Below, piece by piece: positions 14,459 through 20,974 of a stretch of 20,974 nt of DNA. Origin of the DNA: JACZQZ01 sp046756945 (GTDB lineage Bacteria; Pseudomonadota; Alphaproteobacteria; Rhodospirillales; 2-02-FULL-58-16); the NCBI GenBank assembly GCA_046756945.1, contig JBHHXI010000038.1, forward strand, positions 1 to 20,974, read 5' to 3'. The position numbers and the translations under genes are program-made. Positions within the stretch are counted from its first letter, which is position 1, and every line of letters starts with the position of its first letter. The notes under the pieces are model-generated. The model made no database searches, was not told where the DNA came from, and saw only the letters and a program-made list of their open reading frames with translations.

Positions 14459-14475
14459 CGGAAAAATATTTTCCG
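14459..14475. promoter_or_regulatory. 17-base perfect palindrome between liuD and the response regulator gene
   Basis: CGGAAAA at 14459-14465 and TTTTCCG at 14469-14475 are perfect reverse complements around three bases. The site lies 73 bases before the response regulator start and about 40 bases past the liuD stop. It could be an operator or, for minus-strand transcription, part of a terminator, but no T-run follows the stem. Confidence 0.4.
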
Positions 14476-14485
14476 CCCGGTTCCC

Positions 14486-14510
14486 GGTCCGCGGCCGGCG
14501 ATTGGCGGTG
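14486..14510. repeat. Degenerate seven-base array after liuD
   Basis: Read on the minus strand, consecutive units CCAATCG, CCGGCCG, CGGACCG and GGAACCG begin within about ten bases after the liuD stop codon. They share the CCNNYCG pattern with the arrays after hemA and the Asp60 response regulator gene, but no two units are identical, so this is the weakest of the three. Confidence 0.4.
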
Positions 14511-14515
14511 AATGA

Positions 14516-16534
14516 CTAGGGTGAATCCCCGCCGTCGTCGAAGGACAGCAGCTCCGCCCCCTCTTCCACCTGATCGCCGGGCGCGAAATGGACCTCGACC
14601 ACGGTGCCGTCCGCCGGGGCGGTGATGGCGTGTTCCATCTTCATGGCCTCCAGCACCACGAGGGTGGCCCCGGCCCGGACGCGGGCGCCGGGCCTGGCCT
14701 CGACCTGGACGACCTTGCCCGGCATGGGGGCGGTGAGTCCGGCGGCCGGCTCCTCCTGCCCCGCGGCCAGGGCCGCCGGGTCGACGACGGTGAGGGTGTG
14801 ACGGGCGCCGCAGGCGATGACGGTCAGCCGGGAGCCCTGCCGGGACACCGTCGCCTGTACCCGCGTCCCCGCGAGATCGGCGATCAGGGTACCGGCGTCG
14901 TCGATCCCGCCGGCCGCCGCCATGGGCCCCGACGGCAGCTCCAGGAGGAAGCCCCGGCCCCGGTACCGCACGGGCACCGCCACCTCGGCGGCGCCGTCGA
15001 CAAAGGTGAGCACATCGCGGCTGTCCTCGTTGAGCCGCCAGCCGTTGGTCAGGTGCCACGGGGACTGGGGATCGGCCGAGCGCAGGGCCGACCGGCGGGC
15101 CTCGGCGGCGCGGCCCAGCAGCACCTCCAGGCAGGCCAGCGCCAGCATCCGCTCCGGCGCCGCTTCCTCCCTGGCCAGCAGGCCGGCCAGGTGCCTTTCG
15201 ACAAACCCGGTGTCCACGTCCCCGGCGGCGAAGGCCGGATGGGCGGCGACGGCGCGCAGGAAATCGAGGTTGGTGAGGACTCCCGCCACTTCGATGTCGG
15301 CCAGCACCCGGCCCAGGCGCTGGACGGCGCGTCGGCGGGTATCGCCCCACACGATCACCTTGGCGATCAGGGGGTCGTAATGGATGGGGATGTCGTCGCC
15401 CTCGCGCACTCCGGTGTCGATCCTGACGCTTCCGGCATACCCGTCCAGGTCGGGCAGGCGGAACCGCTCCAGCCGCCCGCCGCCGGGAAGGAAATCCCGC
15501 CCCGGGTCCTCGGCGTACAGGCGGGCCTCGATGGCGTGGCCGGCCGGCACCAGCTCGTCCTGTCGGCGGGGCAGCGTCTCCCCGGCGGCGACCGCCAGTT
15601 GCCACGCCACCAGATCGGCGTTCACCAGCATCTCGGTCACCGTGTGCTCCACCTGGAGCCGGGTATTCATTTCCATGAAGTAGAAGCGGCCGTCTTCGGC
15701 AAAGAGGAATTCCACCGTTCCCGCGCCGACGTAGCCGATGGCCCTGGCCGCCGCCAGCGCCGCCTCGGCCATCTCGTCCCTGAGCCGCCCGGGCAGCGCG
15801 GACGCCGGGGCTTCCTCGATCACTTTCTGGTGGCGGCGCTGGATCGAGCAGTCGCGCTCGAACAGGTGCGCCGCGTTGCCGTGGGCATCGGCGAATATCT
15901 GGACCTCCACGTGGCGCGGGCGGGACAGGAACTTTTCCACCAGCAGCGCGCCGTCGCCGAAGGCCGCCTTGGCCTCGCGCCGGCACGCCGCCACCGCCGC
16001 CTTCAGTGCCGATCGGCCGTCCACCACCCGCATGCCCCGGCCGCCGCCGCCTTTGGACGCCTTGACGAGCACCGGGTAACCGATTTTTTCCGCCGCCGTG
16101 CCGAGGGTGGCCAGATCCTGCCTGGCGCCGTGGTACCCGGGCACGACGGGCACCCCGGCCTTTTCCATGATGGCCTTGGCCACGGACTTGTCGCCCATGG
16201 CGCGGATGGCCCGGACCGGCGGCCCGACGAAGACGAGCCCGGCCTTTTCCACGGCCTCGGCGAAGTCGGCGTTCTCCGCCAGGAACCCGTAGCCGGGGTG
16301 CACGGCGTCGGCGGCGGAGCGGCGTGCCGCCTCGACGATGGCGTCGATGTTCAGATAGCTGTCGGCGGCCGGCGCCGGGCCGATGCATTCGGCCTCGTCC
16401 GCCGCCTCCACGTGCTGGGCGTCCCGGTCGGCTTCCGAGAAGACGGCGACCGTGCGCAATCCCAGGGCCTTCGCCGTGCGCGCGACGCGGCACGCGATCT
16501 CGCCGCGGTTGGCGATGAGAAGCTTTCCGAACAT
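14516..16534 (-). CDS. liuD: 3-methylcrotonyl-CoA carboxylase, biotin-containing (alpha) subunit
   Basis: A 672-residue biotin-dependent carboxylase subunit: biotin carboxylase domain (about 1-445), a linker/BT region, and a C-terminal biotin carrier domain (about 600-672). HPGYGFLAEN (79-88), the ATP-grasp glycine-rich KASKGGGGRGM (158-168) and MEMNTRLQVEH are intact. The biotinylated lysine is Lys632 in EAMKMEH, 40 residues from the end. The enzyme carboxylates 3-methylcrotonyl-CoA to 3-methylglutaconyl-CoA with the liuB product. The assignment over propionyl- or acetyl-CoA carboxylase rests on the 670-residue layout and on liuB, liuC and liuE in the same cluster. The ATG at 16534 lacks a strong ribosome binding site. 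A probable MITE occupies the gap between it and liuC, and may have altered its expression. Confidence 0.93.
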   Translation of the reverse strand: MFGKLLIANRGEIACRVARTAKALGLRTVAVFSEADRDAQHVEAADEAECIGPAPAADSYLNIDAIVEAARRSAADAVHPGYGFLAENADFAEAVEKAGLVFVGPPVRAIRAMGDKSVAKAIMEKAGVPVVPGYHGARQDLATLGTAAEKIGYPVLVKASKGGGGRGMRVVDGRSALKAAVAACRREAKAAFGDGALLVEKFLSRPRHVEVQIFADAHGNAAHLFERDCSIQRRHQKVIEEAPASALPGRLRDEMAEAALAAARAIGYVGAGTVEFLFAEDGRFYFMEMNTRLQVEHTVTEMLVNADLVAWQLAVAAGETLPRRQDELVPAGHAIEARLYAEDPGRDFLPGGGRLERFRLPDLDGYAGSVRIDTGVREGDDIPIHYDPLIAKVIVWGDTRRRAVQRLGRVLADIEVAGVLTNLDFLRAVAAHPAFAAGDVDTGFVERHLAGLLAREEAAPERMLALACLEVLLGRAAEARRSALRSADPQSPWHLTNGWRLNEDSRDVLTFVDGAAEVAVPVRYRGRGFLLELPSGPMAAAGGIDDAGTLIADLAGTRVQATVSRQGSRLTVIACGARHTLTVVDPAALAAGQEEPAAGLTAPMPGKVVQVEARPGARVRAGATLVVLEAMKMEHAITAPADGTVVEVHFAPGDQVEEGAELLSFDDGGDSP

Positions 16535-16543
16535 GGCCGGCTA

Positions 16544-16668
16544 GGTCGTGGACTCATAAATGGGGTAAGTCATGGAAATCATTCGCTTTCCAGGCGACCT
16601 GTTATATCGCGTATTCTCGTATAAGCTGCTGATATAGAGAGGTTTTCTAGATTTATCAGTACGCGTCC
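16544..16668. mobile_element. Probable 125-bp MITE between liuC and liuD
   Basis: The 18-base ends (16544-16561 and 16651-16668) are reverse complements at 14 of 18 positions, with the inner ATAAAT perfect and both tips GG/CC. TA flanks both sides (16542-16543 and 16669-16670), as expected for a TA target duplication. The interior is AT-richer than the flanking genes and has no open frame. The GGTCGTGGACTCAT end resembles, from memory, ends of IS5-superfamily elements; that link is unverified. The liuC stop codon TAG straddles the right boundary. Confidence 0.45.
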
Positions 16669-17462
16669 TAATCCCTGGTCCAGGCCGGCTTCCGTTTTTC
16701 CAGATACGCCGCCATGCCTTCCCGGCCCTCGTCCGAGGCGCGCGACCGGGCCGTGCGCTCGGCGACGTCGCGCATCATGGCCTCGTCGGTGGCGCGTTCG
16801 CCGATCGCGAAGATCAGGTCCTTGGCGGCGGCCACGGCCCGCGGTCCGTTCCCGGCGAGCAGCCCGAGCATGCGCCGGGCGGTGGCGCGCAGCTGGTCGG
16901 CCGGCACCACGGCGTGCACCAGGCCCATGTCAAGCGCCTCGGCGGCGCCGAAGCGTTCGGCGGTGAGGAAATAGCGCCGCGCCTGGCGCGCGCCCATGGC
17001 GGCGACCACGCAGGGCCCGATCACCGCCGGGGTCAGGCCCAGCTTGACCTCGGCCAGGCAGAAGGTGGCGTCGTCCGCGGCAATGGCGATGTCGGCCGCC
17101 GCCACCAGCCCGACGCCGCCGCCGATGGCGGCGCCCTGGACCAGCGCCAGGGTGGGCTTGGCGAGGCGGTCCAGGGTACGCATGAGCCCGGCCAGGCCGA
17201 GGGCGTCGTCGACGTTTTCGTCGAAGGAGTAGTCCGCCGTGCGGCGCATCCAGTTGAGGTCGGCGCCGGCGGAGAAATTCCGGCCCTCGGCCGCCAGCAC
17301 CACGGCGCGGACCTGGGGCCGGCTCTCCATGTCGCGCAAGGCCTCCGTCAACTTCGCGATGAGGGCGTCGTCGAAGGCATTGTGCACCTGGGGCCGGTCG
17401 AGGATCAGCCAGCCGGCGCCGGTGTCGTCGATTTCGGTGATCAGCGGTGTGTCGTCGGTCAT
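16668..17462 (-). CDS. liuC: Methylglutaconyl-CoA hydratase (enoyl-CoA hydratase family)
   Basis: A 264-residue crotonase-fold enzyme expected to hydrate 3-methylglutaconyl-CoA to HMG-CoA. GRNFSAGADLNWM (61-72) and the oxyanion-hole GAAIGGGVGL (110-119) are present. FCLAEVKLGLTPAVIGP holds the catalytic Glu138; the EVxLGL-PA sequence is typical of the LiuC branch, while classical enoyl-CoA hydratases have a second Glu earlier that is not obvious here. The ATG at 17462 is four bases after the liuB stop codon and is preferred over the TTG at 17486, which would overlap liuB. The stop codon lies at the edge of the probable MITE, so the last codons could have been set by the insertion. The general family call is certain; the substrate comes from context. 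Confidence 0.9.
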   Translation of the reverse strand: MTDDTPLITEIDDTGAGWLILDRPQVHNAFDDALIAKLTEALRDMESRPQVRAVVLAAEGRNFSAGADLNWMRRTADYSFDENVDDALGLAGLMRTLDRLAKPTLALVQGAAIGGGVGLVAAADIAIAADDATFCLAEVKLGLTPAVIGPCVVAAMGARQARRYFLTAERFGAAEALDMGLVHAVVPADQLRATARRMLGLLAGNGPRAVAAAKDLIFAIGERATDEAMMRDVAERTARSRASDEGREGMAAYLEKRKPAWTRD

Positions 17463-17466
17463 GGTT

Positions 17467-19074
<1,608 letters not shown>

Positions 19075-19081
19075 GACGCGC

Positions 19082-19684
19082 TTACCATCCGCCCCGCTTG
19101 AGCCACCGTCTCACCATCCACAGGCGGTCGGAGCCCCAGAACCCCTCGCCGTCGACGAAGATGAACGGCGAGCCGAAGACGCCCCGCTCCATGGCTTGGC
19201 TGGTTTCCCGTTTCAGGCGTTCCTTGATCGCCGGGTCCTGGACCGCGGCCAGCAGCGCGTCCCGGTCCACGTGCAGGGGCTCGGCCAGGTCGGCCACGGT
19301 CTCCGCCGCGGTGATGTCGCGGCCCTCGCCGAAATAGGCGGCGAACGCCGTCTTGGCGAACAGCCTGGCCTGCGCCGGGTCGCGGTCGTCCAGCCAATAG
19401 AAGGCCCGCGCCGCGGCCAGGGTGGCGATGGGGAAGGGATCGGGCATGACCCAGGGCACCTCCATGAAGCGGCCCAGGCGCTCCCAGTCGTGGACGCAGT
19501 ATTCGCCCTTGATCGGTTGGGCGACGGCGGGCAGGCCGCCGGTCTGCTTGAGCACCGGCCCCAGCATGATCGGCTTCCACACCGTCTCGCGCCCGTACTT
19601 GGCCGCCAGGTCGTCGATGGCGTGGCTGGCGAAGTAGCCATAGGGCGAGGAGAAGTCGAAAAAGAACTCGATGGTCTTGGTCAT
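19082..19684 (-). CDS. 2-hydroxychromene-2-carboxylate isomerase-like protein (DsbA/GST-kappa fold)
   Basis: A 200-residue thioredoxin-fold protein. The N-terminal EFFFDFSSPYGYFAS is the signature of glutathione-dependent 2-hydroxychromene-2-carboxylate isomerases, with a serine (Ser12 or Ser13) where thiol oxidoreductases have CxxC. The helical insertion follows, and GVFGSPFIFVDGEGFWGSDRL near the C-terminus provides the cis-proline and family ending. There is no signal peptide, so it is cytoplasmic. In known pathways the enzyme acts in naphthalene degradation, but family members are common next to acyl-CoA genes where the substrate is unknown. Here it is the first gene of the liuB-liuC unit, seven bases before liuB, suggesting a role linked to acyl-CoA or ring metabolism, or simple co-expression. 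The ATG at 19684 follows GGTAAGAG. Confidence 0.85.
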   Translation of the reverse strand: MTKTIEFFFDFSSPYGYFASHAIDDLAAKYGRETVWKPIMLGPVLKQTGGLPAVAQPIKGEYCVHDWERLGRFMEVPWVMPDPFPIATLAAARAFYWLDDRDPAQARLFAKTAFAAYFGEGRDITAAETVADLAEPLHVDRDALLAAVQDPAIKERLKRETSQAMERGVFGSPFIFVDGEGFWGSDRLWMVRRWLKRGGW

Positions 19685-19740
19685 CTCTTACCTATCCCGC
19701 GACGCGACCGAAGTTTCCGATAGAATCCAGATTCATTTAT

Positions 19741-19947
<207 letters not shown>

Positions 19948-19968
19948 ATATACTTTTCCTTCATCGCC

Positions 19969-20652
19969 CTACCAGGGGATCTCGGGTCCGTCGTAGTTGA
20001 AGAAGCGGCCGCTGTCCTCCATGGTCAGGCCGGCGATGACCTTGCGCATGGCGGAGACGCTTTCGTCGGGATCGATCAGGGCGCTGGGCCCGCCCATGTC
20101 GGTCTTGACCCAGCCCGGGTGGATCACCACCACGGTGATGCCCCGGGGCCTGAGGTCCACCGACAGGCTTTTCATCACCGCGTTCAGGGCCGCCTTGGAG
20201 GAGCGGTAAATGTAGGAGCCGCCGGAATCGTTGTCGGCGATGCTGCCCATGCGGCTGGTGATGGTGACGATGCGCTTGAGATCGCTGCGCGCCACGTGAT
20301 CGTCGAAGCTTTCCGAAACCGTCAGCGGCGCCATGGCATTGACGCGAAACACCTCGCCCCAGGCGGCGTAGTCGACCCCGCCGAGGGGCGAGGGGCGCGG
20401 CCCGTAGATGCCGGCCCCGTTGATCAGCACGTCGATGGCATCGCGCTTCAGGGTCTTGGCCAGGGCCTGGATGCGCGCACGGTCGGTAACGTCCAGGGCA
20501 TGGACGTCGACGGCGCCGCCCAGGCCCGCCAGCGGGCGGGCGCCGGCGGGATCGCGGCAGGTGGCGATCACCCGCCAGCCGTCGGCGGCGTACTGGCGCG
20601 CGAACTCGAAACCAAGGCCCCGGCTGGCGCCGGTGATCAGGACGGTGGGCAT
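19969..20652 (-). CDS. Short-chain dehydrogenase/reductase
   Basis: A 227-residue Rossmann-fold oxidoreductase. TGASRGLG (7-14) binds the dinucleotide, Asp54 in ALDVTD is the usual adenine-contacting position, NGAG (78-81) replaces the common NNAG, and the catalytic Ser133, Tyr149 and Lys153 (YRSSK) are in place. HPGWVKTDMGG follows the active site as usual. The overall pattern, ending in FFNYDGPEIPW, resembles the C-factor/CsgA-like group of SDRs. Arg11 with Arg33 after the second strand favours NADP(H), by family rules. The ATG at 20652 is preceded by AAAGGGGG. It lies 101 bases downstream of the thiolase gene on the same strand. The substrate is unknown; a role in fatty-acid or branched-chain acyl metabolism is inferred from neighbours only. 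Confidence 0.9.
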   Translation of the reverse strand: MPTVLITGASRGLGFEFARQYAADGWRVIATCRDPAGARPLAGLGGAVDVHALDVTDRARIQALAKTLKRDAIDVLINGAGIYGPRPSPLGGVDYAAWGEVFRVNAMAPLTVSESFDDHVARSDLKRIVTITSRMGSIADNDSGGSYIYRSSKAALNAVMKSLSVDLRPRGITVVVIHPGWVKTDMGGPSALIDPDESVSAMRKVIAGLTMEDSGRFFNYDGPEIPW

Positions 20653-20753
20653 GGCAAAACCCCCTTTCCCCGTGATTCGCTCCGTTGGGCCGCGACCCGT
20701 CCTCCGTACGACTCCGGAAGGCGGAGCACCCAGTATACGAAGCCCGTCCGCAT

Positions 20754-20974
20754 TCAGACCACCCGTTCGATGGCCATGGCGGTGGCCTCGCCGCCGCCGA
20801 TGCACAAGGCGGCGACGCCCTTCCTCAGGTCGTGCTTGGCCAGCGCGCCGAGCAGGGTGACGATGATGCGCGCACCCGACGCGCCGATGGGATGGCCGAG
20901 CGCGCAGGCGCCGCCGTGCACGTTGACCTTGTCATGGGGGATGTCCAGATCCCGCATGGCGGCCATGGTGACCA
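20754..20974 (-). CDS. Acetyl-CoA acetyltransferase-type thiolase (C-terminal part, cut by window edge)
   Basis: The last 73 complete codons of a thiolase; the gene continues beyond the right end of the window, so the ATG seen at 20966 is internal. NVHGGACALGHPIGASGARI contains the active-site His and the GHPIGASG signature. LCIGGGEATAMAIER contains the second catalytic Cys with the usual C-terminal GGG. Biosynthetic or degradative acetoacetyl-CoA thiolases both fit. In a leucine-degradation setting the enzyme would split acetoacetyl-CoA, made from the acetoacetate released by HMG-CoA lyase, into two acetyl-CoA. Acetoacetate activation genes are not seen in the window. It lies upstream of the SDR gene on the same strand, 101 bases away. 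Confidence 0.92.
   Translation of the reverse strand, partial: VTMAAMRDLDIPHDKVNVHGGACALGHPIGASGARIIVTLLGALAKHDLRKGVAALCIGGGEATAMAIERVV

Noticed and set aside
14421..16493. 690-codon minus-strand frame over the biotin carboxylase gene
   Set aside because: It is a shifted-frame reading rich in Arg/Gly/Pro; the liuD frame carries every biotin carboxylase motif and the EAMKMEH biotin site.

Overview
The window is GC-rich bacterial chromosomal DNA that fits an alphaproteobacterium, probably a Rhodospirillales-like lineage. The strongest clue is a 5-aminolevulinate synthase (HemA, Shemin/C4 pathway). A DUF1489 protein and a pair of response regulators with a GPDRRRR tail point the same way. The taxonomic call is inference from gene content only. 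No rRNA, tRNA, CRISPR array or intact transposase gene was seen.

Left part (1-4163, + strand): a dispersed CACAGAG-type inverted repeat, then four translationally coupled genes for a peptide/nickel-type (Dpp/Opp) ABC importer: two ATPases and two permeases. No substrate-binding protein is visible. 4184-5866 (- strand): a small conserved alpha-helical protein, a non-coding stretch with DnaA-box-like sequences, and a SpoIIE/RsbU-type PP2C phosphatase whose N-terminal receiver has lost its phosphoacceptor.

Middle (5867-11066, + strand): a repeat-rich intergenic region ending in a perfect FNR/FixK-type dyad; a class III aminotransferase; hemA; a winged-helix PadR-like protein; and a leucine-dehydrogenase-type enzyme behind a near-consensus sigma70 promoter bracketed by a 12-bp perfect inverted repeat.

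Right part (11128-20974, - strand): a leucine/isovalerate degradation (liu) cluster interleaved with signalling genes. In transcription order it contains a thiolase (cut by the window edge), an SDR oxidoreductase, a nested inverted-repeat element, a 2-hydroxychromene-2-carboxylate isomerase-like protein, the methylcrotonyl-CoA carboxylase carboxyltransferase (liuB), methylglutaconyl-CoA hydratase (liuC), a probable 125-bp MITE, the biotin carboxylase subunit (liuD), a response regulator, HMG-CoA lyase (liuE), a DUF1489 protein, a paralogous response regulator with Asn in place of the phosphoacceptor Asp, and an HPt phosphotransfer protein. With the leucine dehydrogenase, these cover leucine deamination and the lower steps from methylcrotonyl-CoA to acetoacetate plus acetyl-CoA. 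The branched-chain ketoacid dehydrogenase and isovaleryl-CoA dehydrogenase (liuA) are not in the window.

Most notable: (i) D60/N60 paralogous receivers plus an HPt protein woven into the liu cluster; (ii) three related inverted-repeat elements built from 9-bp units; (iii) seven-base tandem arrays sitting directly after stop codons; (iv) the putative MITE exactly between liuC and liuD; (v) the well-formed promoter/operator architectures in front of the aminotransferase and the leucine dehydrogenase.
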